7,868 nt of DNA. Source: an uncultured Eubacteriales bacterium (GTDB lineage: Bacteria > Bacillota > Clostridia > Oscillospirales > Oscillospiraceae). The notes beneath the pieces are model-generated. The model did not search any database, was not told the DNA's origin, and worked only from the letters and a program-made list of their open reading frames with translations. The stretch is from positions 1 to 7,868 of the forward strand of contig UROL01000091.1 in assembly GCA_900549495.1 (NCBI GenBank), in the 5' to 3' direction. The translations under genes and the position numbers were made by a program. This document shows positions 1 to 6,037 of this stretch, in pieces; the first letter of the stretch is position 1; each line of letters begins with the position of its first letter.

Positions 1-1
1 G

Positions 2-274
2 GATACCATAAAGCAGTTAAAGAAAGCCAATCAGACTTTGAATATTCCGAAACTCCGATATCGGAAAAAGCAATATGAAAAGAAGTTGGCGATTTGTAAA
101 CAGGAGAAAATGGAATTGTATGAACAATATGCAGAAGAACAGATTTCCCTGAAGGACTACTTGGCACGAAAACAAACTTGTATGGAAAAGACAGCAGCTT
201 ATCAGCAAAAGATACAGGAGATAGAAGCAAAAATTTTAAAGGGGGAGGAGGAAAAACAAAAGGAGAAATTGTAA
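2..274 (+). CDS. C-terminal part of a probable large serine recombinase (5'-truncated by window edge)
   Basis: The frame is open from the first bases of the window, so the gene begins upstream; 90 residues and the stop are visible. A TTG at 38 opens the same frame but is unlikely to be the true start. The peptide is highly charged and predicted coiled coil. It contains a segment like [18 protein letters not shown], which resembles the 'Y..Y..GEIS..EYL..K' heptads at the C-terminus of large serine recombinases of Firmicutes integrative elements. No catalytic domain is in view, so the family call is inference from this segment. Base composition is AT-rich, unlike rpsB, which fits foreign origin. 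The stop codon (272-274) lies one base before the rpsB ATG, and the rpsB ribosome binding site lies inside this gene. An alternative is any other coiled-coil protein of a mobile element. Confidence 0.6.
   Translation, partial: DTIKQLKKANQTLNIPKLRYRKKQYEKKLAICKQEKMELYEQYAEEQISLKDYLARKQTCMEKTAAYQQKIQEIEAKILKGEEEKQKEKL
261..265 (+). promoter_or_regulatory. Ribosome binding site of rpsB, inside the upstream gene
   Basis: AGGAG lies 10 bases before the ATG at 276. A second purine-rich stretch, GGGGGAGGAGG at 241-251, lies further upstream. Both are within the last codons of the recombinase-like gene, so rpsB appears to be translated from a signal embedded in, or contributed by, the end of that element. 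Confidence 0.6.
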
Positions 275-275
275 A

Positions 276-1016
276 ATGGCTGTCGTATCTATGAAGCAAC
301 TGCTGGAGGCCGGTGTTCACTTTGGCCACCAGACCCGTCGTTGGAACCCCAAGATGGCTCCCTACATCTACACCGAGCGCAATGGGATTTACATCATCGA
401 CCTGCAGAAGACCGTAAAGAAGCTGGAAGAGGCTTACAACTTCGTCCGTGACATCTCCGCCAATGGCGGCAATGTGCTGTTCGTGGGCACCAAGAAGCAG
501 GCCCAGGACGCCATCAAGGAAGAGGCTGCCCGCTGCGGCGGTTACTACGTCAACGCCCGCTGGCTGGGCGGTATGCTGACCAACTTCCGCACCATGCGTA
601 CCCGTATCGACCGTCTGGCTCAGCTGCGTAAGATGGAAGAGGACGGCACCTTTGCCATGCTGCCCAAGAAGGAAGTTATCAAGCACCAGGCTGAGATTGA
701 GAAGCTGGAGAAGTACCTGGGCGGCGTGAAGGAAATGAAGAAGCTGCCCGCTGCTCTGTTTATTGTTGACCCCCGCAAGGAGCGCAACGCCATTGCCGAG
801 GCCCGCAAGCTGAATATCCCCATCGTGGCTATTGTGGATACCAACTGCGACCCCGATGAGATTGACTACGTGATCCCCGGCAACGATGACGCCATCCGTG
901 CCATCCGCCTGATTGCTGCCGCCATGGCCAACGCCGCCATCGAGGGCCGCCAGGGTGAGGACGTGGCTGCCGAAGAGGCTGCTCCCGCTGCCGCCGAAGA
1001 AGCCGCTGCTGAATAA
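276..1016 (+). CDS. rpsB: 30S ribosomal protein S2
   Basis: Encodes the small-subunit ribosomal protein S2, which binds 16S rRNA at the head-body junction of the 30S subunit and is needed for joining of S1 where present. The 246-residue product begins [20 protein letters not shown], the classic S2 N-terminus, and carries the other signatures: [35 protein letters not shown] and the nucleotide-binding-like [13 protein letters not shown]. The tail is a low-complexity Ala/Glu stretch typical of Clostridia S2. The start fits the family exactly. tsf follows 25 bases downstream, the near-universal rpsB-tsf pairing. The usual leader and promoter of rpsB are not visible, because the upstream gene ends one base before the ATG. 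Confidence 0.98.
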   Translation: MAVVSMKQLLEAGVHFGHQTRRWNPKMAPYIYTERNGIYIIDLQKTVKKLEEAYNFVRDISANGGNVLFVGTKKQAQDAIKEEAARCGGYYVNARWLGGMLTNFRTMRTRIDRLAQLRKMEEDGTFAMLPKKEVIKHQAEIEKLEKYLGGVKEMKKLPAALFIVDPRKERNAIAEARKLNIPIVAIVDTNCDPDEIDYVIPGNDDAIRAIRLIAAAMANAAIEGRQGEDVAAEEAAPAAAEEAAAE

Positions 1017-1041
1017 ACAATCAAATCAGGAGGATATCAAA

Positions 1042-1971
1042 ATGGCTTTTACTGCTCAGGATGTTAAGAAGCTCCGTGAAATGACCAATGTCGGTATGAT
1101 GGACTGCAAGAAGGCACTCCAGGCTACCGACGGCGATATGGACAAGGCCGTGGACTGGCTCCGGGAAAAGGGCCTGGCCAAGGCTGCCAAGAAGGCTGAC
1201 CGGATTGCCGCCGAGGGCGTGGCCTACGCTACCGTGGTAGACGGTGTGGGCGTTGCCATTGAGGTCAACTCCGAGACCGACTTTGCCGCTAAGACCGATG
1301 CCTTCATGGACCTGGTGAAGAACCTGGCCGTGGTGGTGGCTCAGCAGAATCCCGCCGATGTGGAGGCTCTGAAGGCCTGCACCTACCCCGGCACCCAGCT
1401 GACCGTCACCGAAATCATGCAGGAGAAGGTTATGTCCATCGGCGAGAATATGCAGATTCGCCGCTTCGCCCGCTTCCCCGAGAACACCTCCGTTGCCTAC
1501 GTTCACGCAGGCGGCACCCACGGCGTTCTGGTGAACCTGGCTGTGGAGGGCGACATCGACGTCACCGAGCTGGGCAAGAACGTTGCCATGCAGATTGCTG
1601 CTATGAACCCCAAGTACTGGGACAAGACCCTGGTTCCCCAGGCCGACGTGGACCACGAGATGCAGGTTCAGGTTGCCCTGATGGACAACGACCCCAAGAT
1701 GGCTGCCAAGCCCGCTCAGGTCAAGGAGAAGATTGCCGCCGGTAAGATTAACGCCTTCTACAAGGACAACTGCCTGCTGCAGCAGGATTTCGTCCGCTCC
1801 GACCTGTTCCAGGGCAGCGTGGAGGGCTACATTGCCGACGCTGCCAAGAAGCTGGGCGGCTCCGTCAAGTTTGTTGACGCCGTCCACTTCATCAAGGGCG
1901 AGGGCATTGAGAAGAAGGTAGACGATTTCGCCGCAGAAGTCGCCGCCCAGATTGCCGGCGCTGCCAAGTAA
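1042..1971 (+). CDS. tsf: Translation elongation factor Ts
   Basis: Encodes EF-Ts, the guanine nucleotide exchange factor that releases GDP from EF-Tu in the cytoplasm. The 309-residue product starts MAFTAQDVKKLREMTNVGMM and has the diagnostic TNVGMMDCKKAL motif at about residues 15-26, followed by the UBA-like helical N-terminal domain (LREKGLAKAAKKADR). It then has the core domain with EVNSETDFAAKT, containing the TDF motif that contacts EF-Tu, and a C-terminal module. The open frame extends upstream to 913 inside rpsB, but the ATG at 1042 is the true start: it has a perfect AGGAGGA (1028-1034) seven bases before it and matches the family N-terminus. Cotranscribed with rpsB and ended by the terminator at 1987. 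pyrH and frr, which often follow, are absent here. Confidence 0.98.
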   Translation: MAFTAQDVKKLREMTNVGMMDCKKALQATDGDMDKAVDWLREKGLAKAAKKADRIAAEGVAYATVVDGVGVAIEVNSETDFAAKTDAFMDLVKNLAVVVAQQNPADVEALKACTYPGTQLTVTEIMQEKVMSIGENMQIRRFARFPENTSVAYVHAGGTHGVLVNLAVEGDIDVTELGKNVAMQIAAMNPKYWDKTLVPQADVDHEMQVQVALMDNDPKMAAKPAQVKEKIAAGKINAFYKDNCLLQQDFVRSDLFQGSVEGYIADAAKKLGGSVKFVDAVHFIKGEGIEKKVDDFAAEVAAQIAGAAK

Positions 1972-1986
1972 TTTCACCATCCCCCA

Positions 1987-2015
1987 AAACTGCCTCCTTG
2001 TGAGGCAGTTTTTTT
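1987..2015 (+). terminator. Intrinsic terminator of rpsB-tsf
   Basis: A perfect 10-bp inverted repeat, AAACTGCCTC / GAGGCAGTTT, with a 5-base loop runs into a T7 tract (2009-2015). It lies 15 bases after the tsf stop and insulates the CRISPR locus from ribosomal-operon transcription. Confidence 0.92.
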
Positions 2016-2085
2016 ATGCCGACGGACAGAAAAATCTCCCCAGTAAGAATGAAAGGGAACAAGTCTGAAAAACCGGGAATTATTT

Positions 2086-2114
2086 TTCAAAACTCCTTGA
2101 CAGAATGCTATAAT
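2086..2114 (+). promoter_or_regulatory. Extended -10 promoter of the tracrRNA (and probably cas9)
   Basis: The -10 box TATAAT (2109-2114) is a perfect consensus, preceded by TGC (2106-2108), giving the extended -10 element TGnTATAAT. A weak -35, TTCAAA (2086-2091), lies 17 bases upstream. A TTGACA at 2097-2102 is too close (6 bases) to serve this -10 box. The predicted start near 2121 coincides with the first bases of the tracrRNA anti-repeat. Confidence 0.75.
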
Positions 2115-2120
2115 AAAGGT

Positions 2121-2220
2121 GGCTAATGCCACTACGAGAGAAAATGGTGTTTACTACGATAAGGTAGAACACCTCGGAGCTCTACCCCAGTCGTAATTTT
2201 GCGACTGGGGTATCTACGTT
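2121..2220 (+). ncRNA. tracrRNA of a type II-C CRISPR-Cas system
   Basis: Trans-activating RNA that pairs with the crRNA repeat and is bound by Cas9. The anti-repeat (about 2124-2160) shares 19 contiguous bases (2129-2147) with the + strand of the CRISPR repeats and matches again at ACTACGA before 2160, with an internal bulge (TGTTT against GGA). Since the array is read from the - strand, this RNA is its complement. The tail has TAAGG (2160-2164), a small stem-loop around 2162-2174, then an 11-bp perfect hairpin TACCCCAGTCG / CGACTGGGGTA (2183-2193 and 2202-2212). The order anti-repeat, TAAGG, GCTCT, CCCC-stem is as I recall for the Neisseria meningitidis tracrRNA. The 3' end is approximate: no T-tract follows the hairpin, so the transcript may run on into cas9. 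Confidence 0.88.
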
Positions 2221-2244
2221 CTATGGGAAAAGGGGGATAACACA

Positions 2245-3393
2245 ATGAAGAAGGAACAGAAGCATTACCACTACACGTTGGGCCTGGACATCGGCATTGC
2301 ATCCATCGGCTGGGCGGTTCTGGGCAATGACCTGGACGGCACGCCAAATCGTATCATTGACCTGGGCGTTCGGGTGTTTGAATCCGCCGAGGTTCAAAAG
2401 ACAGGCGAGAGCCTTGCAGCGCCCCGCCGGGATGCCCGCAGCGCACGGCGCAGACTTCGCCGGCACCGTCACCGCCTGGAGCGGATACGCTATTTGCTGG
2501 TGCAGCAGGGGGTGCTCACCCAGGAGGAAATGACCCATTTGTATGATAAGTGCGACATGGTGTCGCCCTATCAGCTGCGCACAGAGGGGCTTGACCGGCT
2601 TCTGAATGCACAGGAGTTTTCCAAAGTGCTGATTCACCTTGCCCAGCGCCGGGGCTACCAATCCAACAGCACCGCCGAAGAGGCCAAGAACGAGAAGGAA
2701 AACGGCGTTATCAAGTCTGCCATTTTGGAAAATCAGCAGCGCATGGAGCGGGGAGGCTACCGCACCATCGGCGAAATGATGTATCGGGATGAGGCTTTCT
2801 GGGAGACGATAAACGGAATCCGCTACCACTGCACCCGCAATAAGGCCGGAGATTACCGCTTCACCGTGGACCGTGCCTCTATTCTTTCAGAGGTTTCCCT
2901 CCTCTTTGAAGCCCAGCGCCGTCTTGGCTCCCCTTGGGCTTCCGTGGAAATGGAAGACGCTTACACTGCAATCCTGTCCAGCCAGCGCAGCTTTGACGAA
3001 GGCCCCGGCAACGACAGCCACGGCAACGAAAGCCCGTTCCGAAAAGCCATGTCTCACAACGTAGGAAATTGCACCTTGATGCCAACAGAGCTGCGTGCGG
3101 CAAGGGCGGACTATACTGCTGAATATTTCAAGCTCCTGCAGGACCTGAACCATATGCGCCTGGTGGACAACAACGGTTCCCACCCCCTGACCCAGCAGCA
3201 GCGTGACGATCTGGAAACAGCAGCATTCCGCACGGCCAATCTGACCTATGGGCAGCTGCGCAAAAAGCTGGGGCTTTCGGACGAGATGCGGTTTGCGGGC
3301 CTTTACTATGGGACAGACCCCATTGAAAAAAGCCGAAAAGAGAAAATGGGCGCAGATGCAGTCCTACCACAAGATACGCACCGCCCTGGATAA
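2245..3393 (+). CDS. cas9: Cas9 N-terminal fragment as encoded (RuvC-I, bridge helix, REC)
   Basis: If read without correction this gives a 382-residue product. Residues up to about 362 are genuine Cas9: RuvC-I with D15, the Arg-rich bridge helix (APRRDARSARRRLRRHRHR), and a REC region with LAQRRGYQSN and the GNCTLMPTELRAARADYT segment typical of II-C Cas9. The last 20 residues after the A6 run are out of frame and end at a TAA (3391-3393). Alone it lacks HNH and most of RuvC, so it cannot be a nuclease; a guide-binding role is conceivable but unsupported. Confidence 0.7.
   Translation: MKKEQKHYHYTLGLDIGIASIGWAVLGNDLDGTPNRIIDLGVRVFESAEVQKTGESLAAPRRDARSARRRLRRHRHRLERIRYLLVQQGVLTQEEMTHLYDKCDMVSPYQLRTEGLDRLLNAQEFSKVLIHLAQRRGYQSNSTAEEAKNEKENGVIKSAILENQQRMERGGYRTIGEMMYRDEAFWETINGIRYHCTRNKAGDYRFTVDRASILSEVSLLFEAQRRLGSPWASVEMEDAYTAILSSQRSFDEGPGNDSHGNESPFRKAMSHNVGNCTLMPTELRAARADYTAEYFKLLQDLNHMRLVDNNGSHPLTQQQRDDLETAAFRTANLTYGQLRKKLGLSDEMRFAGLYYGTDPIEKSRKEKMGADAVLPQDTHRPG
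3326..3331 (+). other. A6 homopolymer at the cas9 frameshift
   Basis: G followed by six A then G. With five A the codons read ATT GAA AAA GCC GAA AAG, giving IEKAEKRKW..., which joins the two Cas9 frames without gap. With six, the ribosome reads IEKSRKEK and stops at 3393. The run resembles the A AAA AAG heptamer used for programmed -1 frameshifting, but the shift needed here is +1 (or -2), so that mechanism would not rescue the protein. Confidence 0.8.
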
Positions 3394-5581
3394 GGTGAGC
3401 AAGGATGCCATTCGGACGCTGACCCAAGACCAGCTGGATGCAATCGGGGAAATACTGGCGGGCGGTGTGTCAGACGCAAAGAGAATACATTCCTTTGGTT
3501 TGGCAGGAATCCCGGAGGAGTACCATAAAGCATTGTTGCCTCTTTCCATTTCGAAACGTGCCAAACTTTCCATAGCTGCAATGCGCAAACTCATTCCATT
3601 TTTGCAGCAGGGGATGCGCTATGACGAGGCGTGTAAGGCAGCTGGCTTGGATTTTCATGGAGCAGACGGCAAAGTGGAAAAGCTCAGCGACTTCCTCAAC
3701 GAGATAACCAACCCGGTTGTCCGCCGGGCAGTGTCCCAGACCATCAAGGTGGTCAATGCGGTTGTGGATACCTATAGTAATAGGAAAAAAATGAAGATGG
3801 ATGCAGTGCGCATTGAGCTTGCCCGAGAAATGCACCATTCCATTGTGGAACGCAACAAAATGAAAAAACGTCAGGAGGATAATCGGGAGAAAAACGAGCA
3901 GGCAAAGGCGCAAATCCTGGAAACAAAACCGGGAACCCGGGTGACCGGACTGGATATTGTGAAATTCAAGCTGCATCAGGAACAAAAAGGTTTTTGCCCA
4001 TATTCCGGTGCGGAAATAAAAAAAGAGCGTCTTTATGAGCCGGGGTATGCAGAGGTTGACCACATCATTCCCTATTCCCGCTGCTTTGACGACAGCTACA
4101 GCAATAAAGTTCTGGTGCTGGCCGAAGAAAACCAACAAAAGGGAAACCGTACACCTTACGAATATTTCGGGGCGAATGAACAGCGATGGGAAGAATTCTC
4201 TGCCCATGTAAGGGCATCTGTCCGGGATTTCAAGAAGCGGCAAAAGCTCCTCAATACCTCCTTCGGCGAGAAGCAGAAAGAGGAATTTACCCAGCGGAAT
4301 TTGAACGACACCCAGCACATCACCCGTGTGGTATATAACTATCTGCGCAACAATCTCGAATTTGCGGACTCGGCCTACGCCAAGGCACCGGTTCAGGCCG
4401 TGAACGGTGCGGTAACGGCAATGCTCCGGGGCAGATGGGGCATCGAAAAGATGCGTGGAGACGGCGACCTGCACCATTGCAAGGATGCGGTAGTGATTGC
4501 GGCCACCAGCCCCTCCATGATACAGCGCCTGAGCAATTACTATAAGGAAGAAGAGCGGCTCTTTATGGGGAAGACCCATTTCGTTGACCCGGGAACCGGC
4601 GAGGTGCTGACCAGGAAAGAATTCCAGCAGCGCTTTGCTCCCCAGTTCCCCCAGCCATGGCCTCGGTTCCGGGAGGAGCTGGAAGCCCGACTGGATCCTG
4701 TGAACCCCAAGGAGGCGTTGATGGCGCTTAACCTGAGCACCTTTGAATTTGATCCAGAGGAAAAAATCCCCCCTGTTTTTGTCTCCCATATGCCCAAGCA
4801 CACAGTGACCGGGGCGGCACATGAGGAAACGATTCGCAGCAGAACAGAGACAGGAACCGTAACCAAAACCGCCCTCACCGCCTTGAAGCTGGATAAAAAC
4901 GGAGAAATTGACGGCTATTACAGTCCCCAAACAGACCCCCGGCTCTATCAGGCCCTGGTGGAGCGGCTTAAGCAATTCGGCGGGGAGGGAGCAAAGGCAT
5001 TTGCAGAGCCGTTCTACAAGCCCAAAAAGGACGGAACCCCCGGCCCCAGAGTGGACAAGGTGAAAATCGAAAGGAAATCCTCCCTGAGTGTGCCCACCGC
5101 CAGGGGCGTGGCGGATAATGGAAGAATGGTGCGCATGGATGTGTTCCGTGTCCCGGATGACGGCTATTATTACGTCCCCATCTATGTGTCGGATACAAGG
5201 AAAGCCACCCTCCCATCCAAGGCGGTTGTGCAAGGAAAGTCACCGGAAGCATGGAAGCAGATGAAGCCGGAGCATTTCCTGTTTTCACTGTTTAAGGGCA
5301 ACCTGATTTATGTTGAGAGCAAGAAGGGAATTTCTCTTGCACTTGCGAAAGAGGCAGTCGGCGAAAAGACAATCCAGGTCAAATCCGGTCTGTTCTATTT
5401 CTGTGGGGCAGATATTTCTACTGGCAGCATCGGAATGGAAACCCATGATCGCCGTTACACAAAAAGAGGTCTGGGAATTAAAACGCTGACATTGATTGAA
5501 AAATACCAGGTGGATGTCCTGGGCAATGTCAGCAAGGTAAGGCTTCCTGAAACACGGTTGGAATTTCGGGGGAGGAAGTAA
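3332..5581 (+). CDS. cas9: Cas9 C-terminal fragment as encoded (rest of REC, RuvC-II, HNH, RuvC-III, PAM-interacting)
   Basis: This frame is uninterrupted for about 750 codons and resumes II-C Cas9 homology exactly where the N-terminal frame loses it (AEKRKWAQMQSYHKIRTALD). The frame is open back to an ATG at 3248, but the residues from there to about 3331 are out-of-frame translation of the upstream coding sequence, and I see no ribosome binding site suited to independent translation. Carries E524, H606 and H744/D747 of the repaired protein. The absence of further stops or frameshifts says the lesion is recent or artefactual. Confidence 0.75.
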   Translation, partial: AEKRKWAQMQSYHKIRTALDKVSKDAIRTLTQDQLDAIGEILAGGVSDAKRIHSFGLAGIPEEYHKALLPLSISKRAKLSIAAMRKLIPFLQQGMRYDEACKAAGLDFHGADGKVEKLSDFLNEITNPVVRRAVSQTIKVVNAVVDTYSNRKKMKMDAVRIELAREMHHSIVERNKMKKRQEDNREKNEQAKAQILETKPGTRVTGLDIVKFKLHQEQKGFCPYSGAEIKKERLYEPGYAEVDHIIPYSRCFDDSYSNKVLVLAEENQQKGNRTPYEYFGANEQRWEEFSAHVRASVRDFKKRQKLLNTSFGEKQKEEFTQRNLNDTQHITRVVYNYLRNNLEFADSAYAKAPVQAVNGAVTAMLRGRWGIEKMRGDGDLHHCKDAVVIAATSPSMIQRLSNYYKEEERLFMGKTHFVDPGTGEVLTRKEFQQRFAPQFPQPWPRFREELEARLDPVNPKEALMALNLSTFEFDPEEKIPPVFVSHMPKHTVTGAAHEETIRSRTETGTVTKTALTALKLDKNGEIDGYYSPQTDPRLYQALVERLKQFGGEGAKAFAEPFYKPKKDGTPGPRVDKVKIERKSSLSVPTARGVADNGRMVRMDVFRVPDDGYYYVPIYVSDTRKATLPSKAVVQGKSPEAWKQMKPEHFLFSLFKGNLIYVESKKGISLALAKEAVGEKTIQVKSGLFYFCGADISTGSIGMETHDRRYTKRGLGIKTLTLIEKYQVDVLGNVSKVRLPETRLEFRGRK

Positions 5582-5583
5582 CA

Positions 5584-5679
5584 ATGGAATATCGGAATAT
5601 CTTCATTGCAAACCCGGCCAAGCTCAGCGTCCAAAGGAATCAGCTTGTAATCCAGCAGGAACAGCAGATTTGCAAATGA
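5584..5679 (+). pseudogene. cas1: cas1 remnant: first 31 codons only
   Basis: Two bases after the cas9 stop, with a GGAGG site (5571-5575) eight bases upstream, an ATG opens a 31-codon frame. It reads MEYRNIFIANPAKLSVQRNQ and continues LVIQQEQQICK before TGA. This matches the N-terminus of type II-C Cas1, which in Neisseria runs, as I recall, WRSLLIQNGGKLSLQRRQLLIQQ-like, with the same KLS.QR.QL.IQQ spacing. Cas1 is the spacer integrase, normally about 290-300 residues; here everything past the first beta strands is gone and repeat sequence follows. The position right after cas9 is where cas1 is expected in a II-C operon, so this is a deletion scar rather than a small gene. Confidence 0.83.
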
Positions 5680-5686
5680 TGGTGTA

Positions 5687-5841
5687 GGGGTCGCCTAGCA
5701 GACGACCCCAGCGGCGAAGCCGCCTTGGCTCCCTCTTTGAGGGAGCTGCTGAGCGAAGCGAAGCTGAGGGAGTGTAGTGTGTTGAATGGTATCGCCCGTT
5801 GGTTACTGCCGTACCCGGAGGGGTCGCCTACCAGGCGACCC
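5687..5841 (+). repeat. Hairpin-bounded, MITE-like intergenic repeat replacing the cas1-cas2 body
   Basis: About 155 bases bounded by two copies of one palindromic motif: GGGGTCG...CGACCCC at 5687-5709 (imperfect) and GGGTCGCCT-acc-AGGCGACCC at 5821-5841 (perfect 9-bp stem). Between them lie GCGGC/GCCGC (5711-5723) and GCTCCCTC-ttt-GAGGGAGC (5728-5746), with a second GAGGGAG at 5766-5772. The GGCTCCCTC..GAGGGAG..CTGAGGGAGTG theme is, from memory, a high-copy repeat in gut Oscillospiraceae. There is no coding potential, so it would be non-autonomous. It sits exactly between the cas1 and putative cas2 remnants. Confidence 0.65.
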
Positions 5842-5851
5842 GCCCCGAACC

Positions 5852-5923
5852 GTTGAATTGCTTATTGGAAAGCCAAATTCCAGCGATGCCACCCAGGATT
5901 ATGAACAGCTGATGCTTTTTTAG
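5852..5923 (+). pseudogene. cas2: Probable cas2 remnant: last 23 codons
   Basis: A frame with no start codon of its own reads VELLIGKPNSSDATQD then YEQLMLF and TAG. The pattern of a short beta strand, Gly-Lys, a polar stretch and a hydrophobic -LF end fits the C-terminus of type II Cas2, the partner of Cas1 in spacer integration. The location, between the cas1 remnant and the terminator facing the array, is where the end of cas2 would be. The homology rests on few residues and could be chance; the context is the stronger argument. Together with the cas1 scar it implies loss of roughly 1 kb of coding sequence. Confidence 0.55.
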
Positions 5924-5963
5924 AAAAAACAGCAGGACAATCTCAAAACGGATTGTCCTGCTG
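5924..5963 (-). terminator. Intrinsic terminator of the CRISPR array transcript
   Basis: A perfect 13-bp inverted repeat (CAGCAGGACAATC 5930-5942 / GATTGTCCTGCTG 5951-5963) with an 8-base loop. Read on the - strand it runs straight into six T (A6 at 5924-5929 on +), the textbook layout. It lies downstream of the array on the - strand and abuts the cas2 remnant on the +, so it stops array transcription before it enters the cas genes antisense. Confidence 0.9.
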
Positions 5964-5966
5964 TAA

Positions 5967-6018
5967 GCAATTTTCTGCCGACTTTTCTCATAAAAGGGGG
6001 CGAGAAAATTGCCTTTTT
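5967..6018 (+). terminator. Long imperfect hairpin with T5, candidate terminator of the cas operon
   Basis: GCAATTTTCT (5967-5976) pairs with AGAAAATTGC (6003-6012), with further internal pairing (GCC/GGC and CTTTT/AAAAG), and is followed on + by CTTTTTG (6013-6019). On the + strand it would end cas transcription before the array. The T-tract is short and the stem interrupted, so it is less certain than its neighbour. Confidence 0.5.
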
Positions 6019-6037
6019 GTGTGGTATTTCTGTGGCT

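Larger units (their letters stand above)
2245..5581 (+). pseudogene. cas9: Type II-C Cas9 RNA-guided DNA endonuclease, split by one frameshift
   Basis: Encodes the effector nuclease that uses the crRNA:tracrRNA pair to cut DNA. The reading frame changes once (+1), at an A6 run (3326-3331). Dropping one A gives a continuous 1111-residue protein, close to the 1082-residue Neisseria Cas9 that it resembles throughout. In repaired numbering: RuvC-I LGLDIGIASIGW with D15; Arg-rich bridge helix about 57-85; REC lobe; RuvC-II RIELAREM with E524; HNH EVDHIIPYSR with catalytic H606, then NKVLVL; RuvC-III HHCKDAVVIAA with H744 and D747; then the WED/PAM-interacting region with AFAEPFYK and VVQGK. All catalytic residues are present. 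The start at 2245 has an AGGGGGA site eight bases upstream and directly follows the tracrRNA. The lesion may be real decay, homopolymer sequencing error or a bypassed slip. Confidence 0.93.

Noticed and set aside
913..1041. Upstream extension of the tsf frame into rpsB
   Set aside because: The residues are Pro/Arg-rich out-of-frame translation of rpsB; the ATG at 1042 has the AGGAGGA site and the family N-terminus.
1021..1980. Long - strand frame opposite tsf (319 codons)
   Set aside because: A shadow of a GC-rich coding gene; repetitive Leu/Gly/Val/His composition, no family signature and no ribosome binding site.
2097..2114. TTGACA and TATAAT as a -35/-10 pair before the tracrRNA
   Set aside because: Only 6 bases separate them; the extended -10 with a weak -35 at 2086 fits better.
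2123..2160. Isolated CRISPR repeat or second array before cas9
   Set aside because: It is a single, diverged copy followed by the tracrRNA tail hairpins, so it is the anti-repeat.
3326..3332. Programmed -1 frameshifting at A AAA AAG to make full-length Cas9
   Set aside because: Joining the two frames needs a +1 (or -2) shift; a -1 shift enters the third frame.
3470..5233. Long - strand frame opposite cas9 (587 codons)
   Set aside because: The + strand frame has clear Cas9 motifs throughout; the antisense product shows none.
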